From positions 434,001 to 498,000 of the forward strand of contig NZ_JACTVJ010000006.1 of assembly GCF_014493765.1 (NCBI RefSeq): DNA of 64,000 bases. The letters are read 5' to 3'. A model generated the notes under the pieces. That model did no database searches. It saw nothing but the letters and a program-made list of their open reading frames with translations, and was not told the origin of the DNA. Numbering within the stretch: position 1 is the stretch's first letter; each line of letters begins with the position of its first letter. This document shows, piece by piece, positions 26,139-34,698 of the stretch. Both the position numbers and the translations under genes were made by a program. Source of the DNA: Streptomyces polyasparticus (GTDB taxonomy: Bacteria; Actinomycetota; Actinomycetes; Streptomycetales; Streptomycetaceae).

Positions 26139-27466
26139 TCGGCGACCTCGAAGCCCTGCTTCTCGAGGTCGGTGACCGTGGCGTCCTGCATCGTCGTCAG
26201 GGCCGCGCCGAAGTCCGACTTGTCCTTGGCGGCCTTGGCGAAGGCGTCCTTGAAGGTGGTGTACGCGACGTTGACGTTCGGGCCCCAGGCGGAGGGCGCC
26301 GTCGTCTTGGCGATCTCGGCGGCGCGGGTGTAGAAGTCCGGCTGGTTGGCGAAGAAGGCCGGCGGCTGGGCGAACGCGTCCGACGTCTGCGCGGTGGTGG
26401 CTGCCGGGTAGATGCCGCCTTCCTTGGCGAGGGCGGTCAGCGCCTTCGGGTCGGTGTTGAGCCAGGCGGCGAACTTCGCGGCGGCTTCCTTGTTCTTGGA
26501 GTCCGTGGTCACCGCGGTCGAGGAGCCGCCCCAGCTGCCGGTGGTCTGCTCACCCTTGTTCCACTGGGGGAGCGGGGCCATCGCCCACTTCTCCTTGGTG
26601 TCGGGCGCGGCCGTGGTCAGGGTGCCCGGCGCCCAGACGGCGCTGACCCAGGCGATCTGCTTGCCGGTGTTGAGCGACTTGTTCCAGGCCGGGGTGTACA
26701 TCGGCTGGTTGTCGATCGCGCCTTCCTCGACGAGACCGCCCCAGAAGTCGGCGACCTTCTGCGTGGCGGCGTCGTCGATGCCGACCTTCCACTTCTCGCC
26801 CTCGGTGGTCCACCACTTGGCGCCGGCCTGCTGGGCGAGGCCCGCGAACAGACCCGAGTCGTTGGCGGAGAACGTGGTGAGCGCCTTGTCCGGGGCCTTC
26901 TTCTTCAGGGCGCGGGCGGTCTCGGCGAACTCGTCCCAGGTGGCCGGGACCTTCAGGCCGTACTGCTTGAAGAGGTCGGCGCGGTAGTAGAACATCATCG
27001 GCCCGGAGTCCTGCGGCACCGCGTAGACGGCGTCCGAGCCGAGCGTGGTCTGCTGCCACACGCCCTCGGCGAACTGGCCCTTCACGTCCTCGACCTCGCC
27101 GGATATGTCCGCGAGCGCGTCATTGCTGACCAGGGTCGGCAGCGCCTGGTACTCGGCCTGCACCAGGTCGGGGGCCTTGCCCGCCTTGTGTGCCGTGAGG
27201 ATCTTGGTGACCAGGGTGTCGCCGGAAGCCTGCTTCTTCACGGTGACCTTGATCTGCTGCTGCTTGCCCGGGCCCTCGTTCCAGAGGTCCACGACCTTGT
27301 CCATGCCGGGCGTCCACGTCCAGTACGTGAGCGAGGCGGGACCCGAAGCGGTCTCGCCCTTGTCGCCGTCGGACGAGCCGCAGGCGGTGAGCGCGGTCGC
27401 ACCGAGGGCGACCGAAACGGCGGTGGCGCTCCAGCGCAGCAGACGCCCGTGCGTGGTGTTCGGCAT
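26135..27466 (-). CDS. Sugar ABC transporter solute-binding lipoprotein
   Basis: Extracellular binding protein of family 1, 443 residues, anchored by lipid: signal peptide with lipobox LTAC (SVALGATALTACGSS). Mature part begins with TYWTWTPGMDKVVDLWNE, typical of CUT1 binding proteins. The open frame continues over 190 codons upstream, but ATG at 27466 has GGGAGAAGAG before it and gives a perfect signal peptide. It is the first gene of the importer operon, read from a TTGACA/TCTACT promoter that overlaps a lac-like operator. Galacto-oligosaccharide specificity is inferred from the GH42 and GH53 neighbours. Confidence 0.94.
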   Translation of the reverse strand: MPNTTHGRLLRWSATAVSVALGATALTACGSSDGDKGETASGPASLTYWTWTPGMDKVVDLWNEGPGKQQQIKVTVKKQASGDTLVTKILTAHKAGKAPDLVQAEYQALPTLVSNDALADISGEVEDVKGQFAEGVWQQTTLGSDAVYAVPQDSGPMMFYYRADLFKQYGLKVPATWDEFAETARALKKKAPDKALTTFSANDSGLFAGLAQQAGAKWWTTEGEKWKVGIDDAATQKVADFWGGLVEEGAIDNQPMYTPAWNKSLNTGKQIAWVSAVWAPGTLTTAAPDTKEKWAMAPLPQWNKGEQTTGSWGGSSTAVTTDSKNKEAAAKFAAWLNTDPKALTALAKEGGIYPAATTAQTSDAFAQPPAFFANQPDFYTRAAEIAKTTAPSAWGPNVNVAYTTFKDAFAKAAKDKSDFGAALTTMQDATVTDLEKQGFEVAE

Positions 27467-27620
27467 GGATCTCTTCTCCCTGACCTGAATGACGGCCTGA
27501 ATCCGGCCCGTCCTGTCGGCTTCCGGCCACGGCTTGGCGGTGGCTGGAAAGGGCCGATCGGCAGTGCGGACGGAGGGTGGCCTCGAGCCTCCGGCCTGAC
27601 GTCCGGGGCTCACCATGTCT

Positions 27621-27636
27621 CTGTGAGCGTTCACAG
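27621..27636. promoter_or_regulatory. lac-like operator CTGTGAGCGTTCACAG
   Basis: A 16-base palindrome with one mismatched pair in its centre, very close to the symmetric E. coli lac operator (TGTGAGCGCTCACA). It overlaps the -10 hexamer and start region of the importer promoter (27658-27663 for -35, 27635-27640 for -10), so bound repressor would block initiation. It lies 115 bases before the beta-galactosidase gene on the other strand and could control both. Confidence 0.8.
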
Positions 27637-27663
27637 TAGAGAAACACCTAGGACACTTGTCAA
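27635..27663 (-). promoter_or_regulatory. Promoter of the importer operon
   Basis: On the minus strand TTGACA (27663-27658) is separated by 17 bases from TCTACT (27640-27635), a good vegetative sigma-factor promoter. The lac-like operator begins inside the -10 hexamer. The leader to the ATG is about 160 bases. Confidence 0.7.
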
Positions 27664-27751
27664 TGGTCTGCGGGGCTGCAATTGTGTGCGGGCACGCTGG
27701 CTGAGCCAATGTGTGCACGTTCCCAAAAGATCGAAGCCCGGGAGAACATTC

Positions 27752-29797
27752 ATGGCGGACACCACCCGCGCAGGCGAGCCGGACACGGTTCCCGTAGGCC
27801 TGACGCGCCTGGCCTTCGGCGGTGACTACAACCCCGAGCAGTGGCCGGAAAGCGTCTGGGCCGAGGATGTCCGTCTGATGCGCGAGGCCGGCGTCACGAT
27901 GGTCAGCGTCGGGATCTTCTCGTGGGCGCTGCTCGAACCCGCAGAAGGCGCCTACGAGTTCGGCTGGCTCGACCGCGTCCTGGATCTGCTGCACGAGAAC
28001 GGGATACGCGTCGACCTGGGCACCCCCACCATGGCGCCGCCCGCCTGGTTCTACCGCGCCCACCCCGAGGCGCTGCCGGTCGACAAGGACGGTGTGCGCT
28101 ACGAGTTCGGCTCACGCGGCGCGATCTGCCACAGCAGCCCGGCGTACCGCGAGGCCATCGCCCGTATCGCCACCGCGCTCGCCACCCGCTACGCGGAGCA
28201 CCCCGCGCTCGCCCTGTGGCACGTGCACAACGAGTACGGCGTGCCCGTCTCGGCCTGCTACTGCGACACCTGCGCGGCAGCCTTCCGGGTCTGGCTGCGC
28301 GAGCGGCACGGCTCGCTCGACGCGGTCAACGAGGCCTGGGGGACCGCCTTCTGGAGCCAGCGCTACGGCAGCTTCGACGAGATCAACCCGCCGCGCACCG
28401 CCCCCACCGTGGGCAACCCCGCGCAGGCCCTCGACTACAAGCGCTTCGCCGACGCGATGATGCTCGACAACTTCCGTACGGAACGCGACATCCTGCACCG
28501 GCTCGCACCCGGCGTGCCCGTGACCACCAACTTCATGACCGCGCTCAGCCAGTGCGACACCCTCGACTACTGGGCCTGGGGCCGTGAGGTCGACCTGGTC
28601 ACCAACGACCACTACCTGATCACCGACGGCCGGCGCACCCACGTCAACCTCGCGATGGCCGCGGACCTCACCCGCTCCGTCGCGGGCGGCGCACCCTGGC
28701 TGCTTCTGGAGCACGCCACCAGCGGCGTCAACTGGCAGCCCCGTAACCCCGCCAAGGCGCCCGGCGAGATGGCGCGCAACTCCCTCTCCCATGTGGCACG
28801 CGGCTCCGAGGGCGCGATGTTCTTCCAGTGGCGCCAGTCGCGGCGCGGCGCTGAGAAGTTCCACTCGGCGATGCTGCCGCACGCCGGCACCGACTCGCGC
28901 GTGTGGCGGGAGGTCGTCGAACTGGGCGCGGACGTCGGCGCGCTGGCCGAGATCCGGGGCACCCGGACCGTCGCCGACGTCGCCGTCCTGTGGGACTGGC
29001 AGTCCTGGTGGGCGCAGTCCCTGGAGTGGCGCCCCAGCGAGGACCACGACGCGCGCGAACGGGCCGACACCTTCTACGAGGCGCTGTACGACCAGCACCT
29101 CACGGTCGACTTCGCCCACCCGGAAGCCGACTTGTCGGCCTATCCCCTTGTCGTCGTACCCGCGCTCTATCTTGCGACGGAAGCGGCCGGCCGCAACCTG
29201 CGCTCCTACGTGGAAGGCGGCGGCACGCTCGTCGTCTCGTACTTCTCGGGCATCGTCGACGAGCACGACGGCGTGCACCCCGGCCCGTACCCGGGTGTCC
29301 TGCGGGATGTCCTCGGTCTCACGGTCGAGGAGCACTCGCCGCTCCTGAAGGACCAGAAGGTCAAGCTCACCGGACCGGCCGGCGCCGAGCTCACCGGCGA
29401 TGTCTGGACCGAGTTCGTGGTCGAGCGCGGAGCCGAGGCCGTCTGGTCGCATACGGACGGACTCGCGGCGGGCCGCCCGGCCGTGACCCGGCACCGGCTC
29501 GGCGAGGGCACCGCCTGGTACGTCTCCACCCGCCTCGACGCCACCGCCCTGGCCGAGATCCTCGCGCCCGCCTGCGCGGACGCCGGGATCGAGCCGCGCG
29601 CGGAACTCCCGCGCGACGTGGAGGTCGTGCGGCGCAGCGGGCCCGCGGGGGAGTACCTGTTCGCGATCAACCACACGGGTGCGGACGTCAAGATCCCCCT
29701 GCCCGACTCCGGCACCGAACTGCTCACCGTGGACCGCGCCGCCGGCCGCCTCACGGTGCCCGCGGGTGCGGTGCGGGTCGTACGCCTGGACGGCTGA
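27752..29797 (+). CDS. Beta-galactosidase, glycoside hydrolase family 42
   Basis: GH42 enzyme of 681 residues without signal peptide, so it acts on imported beta-galactosides. The start FGGDYNPEQWPESVWAEDV is the family signature; acid/base is E161 in HVHNEYG and nucleophile E320 in LLLEHATSGVNWQ. The zinc-binding cysteines of family 42 (CYCDTCAAAF) are present. ATG follows GGGAG (27740-27744). The frame is open for 540 codons upstream, antisense to the binding-protein gene; that part is a shadow. It is divergent from the importer and is followed by a 13-base-pair hairpin and the galactanase. Confidence 0.95.
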   Translation: MADTTRAGEPDTVPVGLTRLAFGGDYNPEQWPESVWAEDVRLMREAGVTMVSVGIFSWALLEPAEGAYEFGWLDRVLDLLHENGIRVDLGTPTMAPPAWFYRAHPEALPVDKDGVRYEFGSRGAICHSSPAYREAIARIATALATRYAEHPALALWHVHNEYGVPVSACYCDTCAAAFRVWLRERHGSLDAVNEAWGTAFWSQRYGSFDEINPPRTAPTVGNPAQALDYKRFADAMMLDNFRTERDILHRLAPGVPVTTNFMTALSQCDTLDYWAWGREVDLVTNDHYLITDGRRTHVNLAMAADLTRSVAGGAPWLLLEHATSGVNWQPRNPAKAPGEMARNSLSHVARGSEGAMFFQWRQSRRGAEKFHSAMLPHAGTDSRVWREVVELGADVGALAEIRGTRTVADVAVLWDWQSWWAQSLEWRPSEDHDARERADTFYEALYDQHLTVDFAHPEADLSAYPLVVVPALYLATEAAGRNLRSYVEGGGTLVVSYFSGIVDEHDGVHPGPYPGVLRDVLGLTVEEHSPLLKDQKVKLTGPAGAELTGDVWTEFVVERGAEAVWSHTDGLAAGRPAVTRHRLGEGTAWYVSTRLDATALAEILAPACADAGIEPRAELPRDVEVVRRSGPAGEYLFAINHTGADVKIPLPDSGTELLTVDRAAGRLTVPAGAVRVVRLDG

Positions 29798-29888
29798 GCC
29801 GCCGCTGAGCTGCCGCTCCCGCCGGGCCGCGAGCCCGCCGGCCGACGGAGCACGCGCCCGTCAGCCCATCCATCCAGGTCATCGGACC

Positions 29889-29928
29889 GCCTGGCGCCGA
29901 GCCCGGCAAGGGCCGCTCGGCGCCAGGC
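29889..29928 (+). terminator. 13-base-pair hairpin after the GH42 gene
   Basis: GCCTGGCGCCGAG (29889-29901) pairs perfectly with CTCGGCGCCAGGC (29916-29928), loop of 14 bases. It separates the beta-galactosidase from the galactanase gene, which therefore may have its own promoter. Confidence 0.75.
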
Positions 29929-30023
29929 CCTCACACCCCCCGACCGGAACGTCATCAGGGGAGCCTCCGGGCGGGGGTTCTTCTATCCCCGATCTCCCCT
30001 AACCCCCCGTCGAAGGGACGACG

Positions 30024-31619
30024 ATGAAGTTCCCCCTCGGACGCACCATCAGACGCACCACCGGACGCACCACCTGGGCACTCACGGCCGGTCTCGCACT
30101 CGCCTGCCTGCCCGCCCTGCACGTCCTGCCCGCGACCACCGCCGAGGCCGCGAGCACCCTCGCCAACACCGGGTTCGAAGCCGACGGCACGGGCAGCGCC
30201 GCGCCCAGCGGCTGGTCCGAGTACGGCACGACCGCAGCCTCCTTCTCGGAGGCCGGCGGCCACGGCGGCAGCCACCGCCTCAGCCACTACTCCGCCTCCG
30301 CCTACAAGGTCGAGACGTACCAGTACCTGACCGGTCTCGCCGACGGGAACTACACGCTCAGCGGCTGGGTCCGCTCCAGCGGCGGGCAGAACTCCGCGTA
30401 TCTCTCGCTGAAGAACTGCGGGAGCGCCGAGCAGCGCACCGACCTGCCGCCCACGCCCAACGGCAAGTGGATACGCCTGGTCACCTCGGTGAAGGTCACC
30501 GGCGGCGCCTGCACCATCAGCCTCAACTCCGATGCGGCGGCGGGCCAGTGGGCGAACTTCGACGACTTCACCTTCACGCCCGGCTCCACCGGTGTGCCGG
30601 TGAAGGGCGCCGACATCTCCTCCCTCAAGAAGAACGAGGACTACGGCGGCGTCTACCGCAACAGCTCCGGCACCGCTACCGACGCCCTCGCCACCCTGAA
30701 GTCCTCGGGCATGAACTACGCGCGGCTGCGCGTCTGGCTCAACCCCGCCGACGGCTACAACAACAAGGCCCGCGTCCTGACCCAGGCCAAGCGCATCAAG
30801 GCCCAGGGCATGAAGCTCCTGGTCGACTTCCACTACTCGGACACCTGGGCCGACCCCGGTGTGCAGTCCCCGCCGGCCGCCTGGGCGGGCCACTCGTACA
30901 CCCAGCTGCGTACGGACGTCTACCACCACACGTACGACGTCCTGAACGCGCTGAAGGCGCAGGGCACCACGGCCGACATGGTGCAGATCGGCAACGAGAT
31001 CAACACCGGGCTGCTCTGGCCCGCGGGCAACACCTCCAACTGGTCCCAGACCGCAGGTCTGTTGAAGTCGGGTGCCGAGGCCGCGAAGGCCGTCTCGTCG
31101 AGCACGCTCGTCTCGCTGCACCTCGCACACGGCGGTGACAACGCGCTCTACCGCTGGTGGTTCGACAACGCCGTAGCCCAGGGCGTTCCCTTCGACGCCA
31201 TCGGCCTGTCCTTCTACGGCTACTGGCACGGCAACCTGTCCGACCTCCAGGCGAACCTGGACGACCTGTCGGCGCGCTACAAGAAGCCGCTGTTCGTCGC
31301 CGAGACGGCGTACCCCTTCCGGCTCGACAGCAAGGACGGCTGGGAGAACGTGATCGACCAGTCCGGCGAGCTCGTCGCCGGCTATCCCGCGACCGAGGCC
31401 GGGCAGGCCCAGTGGCTGCGCGACATCATGAACGTGGTCGAGGCCGTGCCCGGCGGCCGCGGGCTCGGGGTCTTCTGGTGGGACGCCACCTGGACGGCGG
31501 TCCAGGGCAACGGCTGGGACCCGGCCGATCCGTCCTCGGGCAACGCCTGGGAGAACCAGGCCCTGTTCGGCTACAACGAGCGCCCGCTCCCGGCCCTGCA
31601 GTGGTTCAAGCACCGCTAG
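30024..31619 (+). CDS. Secreted arabinogalactan endo-beta-1,4-galactanase, GH53
   Basis: Exported enzyme that cuts beta-1,4-galactan chains, 531 residues. Signal peptide about residues 1-45 (TWALTAGLALACLPALHVLP, then AEA). Residues about 46-190 form a jelly-roll carbohydrate-binding-like domain (ANTGFEADGTGSAAPSGWSE). The GH53 barrel starts at GADISSLKKNEDYGG; acid/base E325 in QIGNEINTG and nucleophile E427 in FVAETAYPF. Its products are the probable substrates of the nearby ABC importer and GH42 enzyme. ATG preceded by GAAGGGACGACG. A 15-base-pair hairpin follows. Confidence 0.95.
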   Translation: MKFPLGRTIRRTTGRTTWALTAGLALACLPALHVLPATTAEAASTLANTGFEADGTGSAAPSGWSEYGTTAASFSEAGGHGGSHRLSHYSASAYKVETYQYLTGLADGNYTLSGWVRSSGGQNSAYLSLKNCGSAEQRTDLPPTPNGKWIRLVTSVKVTGGACTISLNSDAAAGQWANFDDFTFTPGSTGVPVKGADISSLKKNEDYGGVYRNSSGTATDALATLKSSGMNYARLRVWLNPADGYNNKARVLTQAKRIKAQGMKLLVDFHYSDTWADPGVQSPPAAWAGHSYTQLRTDVYHHTYDVLNALKAQGTTADMVQIGNEINTGLLWPAGNTSNWSQTAGLLKSGAEAAKAVSSSTLVSLHLAHGGDNALYRWWFDNAVAQGVPFDAIGLSFYGYWHGNLSDLQANLDDLSARYKKPLFVAETAYPFRLDSKDGWENVIDQSGELVAGYPATEAGQAQWLRDIMNVVEAVPGGRGLGVFWWDATWTAVQGNGWDPADPSSGNAWENQALFGYNERPLPALQWFKHR

Positions 31620-31653
31620 GACGTGAACGGCCGACCAGGCCCCTGACCCGGTA

Positions 31654-31689
31654 GAGCAGGCCCTGACCCGCTGCGGTCAGGGCCTGCTC
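31654..31689. terminator. 15-base-pair bidirectional hairpin
   Basis: GAGCAGGCCCTGACC (31654-31668) pairs perfectly with 31675-31689, loop CGCTGC. It lies between the converging galactanase and DUF1801 genes and overlaps the stop codon of the latter. Confidence 0.85.
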
Positions 31690-32059
31690 ACATCCACTTG
31701 ACGCCGTCCACCTCGTGCTCGCGCACCCGGTACGCGATCATCCGGCCGAGCAGTTCGGCCGGCACCGGCTGCCCGTACGGGAGCTTGATCGAGCCCTTGC
31801 CCGTCGCATACGGGACGAGTTCGGCGTCGAAGGCCTCGCGGGTGCTGGGCGTGAACACGAAGTTCGCGTGCTCCTTGTGCCCGCTCATCGCGAAGAGGAT
31901 CGTCCCCGAGGGGTGCACCCAGGCGGGATGGCCCCACTTGACCTCCTCGCTCGCGTCCGGCGCCGCTCGGTGCGCAAGGGCACGTAGCTGCTCGAGTAGC
32001 GCGCGACCGGGACCTGCGAAGCCTTCCAGGTACTCGTCCACCGTCGTCGGTTTGCTCAT
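31688..32059 (-). CDS. DUF1801 / YdhG-like protein
   Basis: A 123-residue protein of the DUF1801 family: TVDEYLEGFAGPGRALLEQL at the start, then EEVKWGHPAW and the SGHKEHANFVF strand, ending GKGSIKLPYGQPVP. Relatives such as B. subtilis Fra (YdhG) have been described as iron-chaperone-like; other members have no proven role. ATG has no Shine-Dalgarno sequence, which suggests a leaderless mRNA. It diverges from the GH94-like gene, with only about 55 bases between the two starts. Confidence 0.85.
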   Translation of the reverse strand: MSKPTTVDEYLEGFAGPGRALLEQLRALAHRAAPDASEEVKWGHPAWVHPSGTILFAMSGHKEHANFVFTPSTREAFDAELVPYATGKGSIKLPYGQPVPAELLGRMIAYRVREHEVDGVKWM

Positions 32060-32114
32060 GGGATCAGTGTGGCAGCATGCGCCGGACGAGCCAGGCGGGC
32101 GGTGAAAGGGTGCC

Positions 32115-34253
32115 ATGAGCGGTTACGGACGCTGGATCGACGACTCGGGACTGCCCGCGTTCGCCCTGTTCACCGGACCGCCGCCGCCCGCCTGGAACCG
32201 CGTGATCGATCCGCCGACCCGCCGCCGCTGGGTGCATCTCGGCAACCGCAGACTCACCCTCGTGGCCGATACGGACGGCCGGTGCGGGCTCTGGGACGAG
32301 CACAAGGACCTGCGCTGGCTGACCGAGCCCGAACCGCGCGGCACGGGGGTCAGCCGGGTGTACGACGGGGAGTCGGAGCTCCTGGCCTCGGCGCGCAGCG
32401 AGGGCCGCGATCCGCAGATCGTGTTCGGACCCACGTATCTGCGCGTCGGCAGTGCTTGCCCCGACCTCGCCCTCGAACGGACCGTACGGCTCCCCGAGGG
32501 CGAGGAGCCGGTCGTCCTGATCACGGTCGCCGTCACCAACCACCGTGCGGAGCAGGTGACGTGGACGCTGAGTGAGGAATGGGACGTACGGCAGCGGGTG
32601 CTCGGGTATCTGGAGATCGGGGCGCGTACCGAGCGGCCTTCGTACGAGGGCGGGGAGCTGCTCGGGCTCGCAGGGCCCGGGGGCGTGGCCGAGGGGGCGC
32701 AGGGGCTGCTGCGGGTGGAGGTGCCGCTCGAACTCGGGCCGGGGGAGCGGGAGGTGGTGCAGTTCCGGTTCGGGCTCGGAGACCTTTCCGGCGGCCCGGA
32801 ATCCGCCGCCGACCTCGACGCCCTGCGCCGCCGTCTCCCCACGGCCGCCGCGGAGCAGGCACCGCAGGCCGCCCACGAGATCCCCTGGCACGCAGCCCTG
32901 CTCACCGGCGCCGCCTGCACGGACGGGGTCCTCGGCGGACACACCCTCGACCAGGGCTCGGCCTACTCCTACCGCCACGGCTTCAACGGCGCGGCACGCG
33001 ACCCGCTCCAGCACGCGCTGCCCCTCGTCCACACGGAACCCGACCTCGCCCTGTCGGTCCTGCGCAACACCTGTGCGTGGGCGAGCCCCGACGGTGAACT
33101 CCCGTACGCGCTGGACAACCTGAAGCAGCCGCGCACCGATCTCTTCCAGCCCTCGGACCAGAATCTGTGGAGCCTGTGGCTGGCCGCCGAGTACGCGGCG
33201 GCGACCGGCGACCTGGCTGCGTTCGCGGAGCCGGCGCCGTTCCACCCCGTGCACAAGGCGGCACAGGTGCCGCTCGCGGAGCATCTGCGGCGACAGTTCC
33301 GCTGGTTCAAGGAGGTCGTCGGGACCGGCGAGCACGGCCATGTGCGCATCCTCAACGCCGACTGGAACGACCTCGCGCTCGACGAGGCGGGCATCGACCG
33401 GCAGACGATGATCGACCGCGGCGAGTCCGTGCTCAACTCGGCCATGGCGGCATGGGTACTGCCCGTCTACGCGGGGCTCGCGGACCGGCTCGGCGACCCG
33501 TCCACCGCTGCCGAGGCCCGGGCGTACGGCGAAGAGTTGCGCGGACGGGTCGCGGGGGAGTGGAACGGGCGCTGGTTCCGGCGCGCGCTCGGTCCCGGCG
33601 GCGCGTGCGCGGGCGACGACACCCTCTGGCTCGAAGTGCAACCGTGGGCGATCCTGTGCGGCGCCGCGACCGACGAGCAAGCACGCCAACTCCTCGCCAC
33701 CATCGACGAGTTGCTGCGGAAGGACTCCCCGCTGGGTGCGCGGCTGCACTGGCCGCCCAAGCCCGACGGCATGGGCGGCACCTGGTACGCCATCAACGCC
33801 ACGCTGATCTGGGCCGCCGCCCGGATCGACCCCGGGCTCGCCTGGGACGAATGGCGGCGGATGTCGCTCGCCGCCCACGCCCGGGCCTACCCCGGGCTCT
33901 GGGAGGGAACGCTTTCCGGCCCCGACGCCTATCTGCCGCCCGAGTCCGAACGCCCCGGGCAGACCTGGGTGCTGCCGGACCTCGGTGTCGCGATGCAGGC
34001 CTGGCCAGTGGCCAACCAGCACAGCCATGCCCAGCCGCTGCTCGCCTACCTGCGGCTGCTCGGGGTGGAACCGACGCGGGACGGGCGCCTCGGCGTGGGC
34101 GGCGGGGCGGAGTTCTCCAGCCGCTTCCTCACGGTGCGGGCGGACGGGTCCGGGCGGCTGCGCGGCAGCGGCGGCCTGGCCGTCACCACGCGCGACGGAC
34201 ACCTGCACGAGGGCCAACTGGAGGTCGCCTGGGGGCCGTTCACCGGGGAATGA
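32115..34253 (+). CDS. GH94-like (glycosyltransferase 36 type) protein
   Basis: A 712-residue soluble protein with the two-domain plan of family 94 phosphorylases: an N-terminal beta-sandwich (about residues 1-250) and an alpha/alpha barrel. The barrel shows the substrate-loop pattern RDPLQHALPLVHTEPDLALS, PDGELPYALDN and, at residues 416-419, ADWND, where the first aspartate matches the general acid of cellobiose/chitobiose phosphorylases. Overall length is shorter than typical GH94 enzymes (about 800), and the usual glycine-rich segment after DWND is replaced by LALDEAGID, so activity and sugar specificity are uncertain. No transporter or regulator adjoins. Confidence 0.75.
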   Translation: MSGYGRWIDDSGLPAFALFTGPPPPAWNRVIDPPTRRRWVHLGNRRLTLVADTDGRCGLWDEHKDLRWLTEPEPRGTGVSRVYDGESELLASARSEGRDPQIVFGPTYLRVGSACPDLALERTVRLPEGEEPVVLITVAVTNHRAEQVTWTLSEEWDVRQRVLGYLEIGARTERPSYEGGELLGLAGPGGVAEGAQGLLRVEVPLELGPGEREVVQFRFGLGDLSGGPESAADLDALRRRLPTAAAEQAPQAAHEIPWHAALLTGAACTDGVLGGHTLDQGSAYSYRHGFNGAARDPLQHALPLVHTEPDLALSVLRNTCAWASPDGELPYALDNLKQPRTDLFQPSDQNLWSLWLAAEYAAATGDLAAFAEPAPFHPVHKAAQVPLAEHLRRQFRWFKEVVGTGEHGHVRILNADWNDLALDEAGIDRQTMIDRGESVLNSAMAAWVLPVYAGLADRLGDPSTAAEARAYGEELRGRVAGEWNGRWFRRALGPGGACAGDDTLWLEVQPWAILCGAATDEQARQLLATIDELLRKDSPLGARLHWPPKPDGMGGTWYAINATLIWAAARIDPGLAWDEWRRMSLAAHARAYPGLWEGTLSGPDAYLPPESERPGQTWVLPDLGVAMQAWPVANQHSHAQPLLAYLRLLGVEPTRDGRLGVGGGAEFSSRFLTVRADGSGRLRGSGGLAVTTRDGHLHEGQLEVAWGPFTGE

Positions 34254-34591
34254 GAGGCTGTGGCCCGTGAGGTTCCGGTTACGCGTGGGAACAGGTGGGG
34301 TACACCTTCGTTCACCAGTCCGAATGCCTATAGCAGAGCTCGGCGAGCTTCGCTCGACTTTGCCAACTGACCCGCGCACAAGACGCGTTCGCGACTACCG
34401 TGTGTGTCCGCCGATCTACGCACCGGACGCAAGCCGGCGTCCGGACGGACCGGCCGTGCGGTGCTGCCACATCGCACGCTTCCGGCTGCCGGAGACGGCC
34501 ACCGGACCCCCACGCCCTTCGTACGACTTCCGCTCCGCACTCCAGACCAGCTTCAGCTCCACAGGGCGCACCGGGCCCGCTTCCGCCCCGG
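34254..34591. other. Intergenic region before the conservon
   Basis: About 340 bases without a supportable gene. It is less G/C-rich around 34320-34400 than the genes on both sides and should hold the promoter of the cvn operon, but no clear -35/-10 pair stands out. The last part passes into a tandem repeat. Confidence 0.5.
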
Positions 34592-34670
34592 CGCACCGAA
34601 CCGCCCCACACCTCGCACCACACACCGCCCCACACCTCGCACCACACACCGCCCCACACTTCGCACCGAA
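34592..34670 (+). repeat. 24-base tandem repeat in the cvnA leader
   Basis: Units of CGCACCACACACCGCCCC plus ACACCT start at 34592 (22 bases), 34614, 34638 and 34662 (9 bases, partial). Copies two and three differ at one position. The strand is almost free of G, and the array ends about 20 bases before the cvnA ribosome site. Confidence 0.92.
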
Positions 34671-34698
34671 CCCGAGCGAATTCCACCCGAGGACGCTG

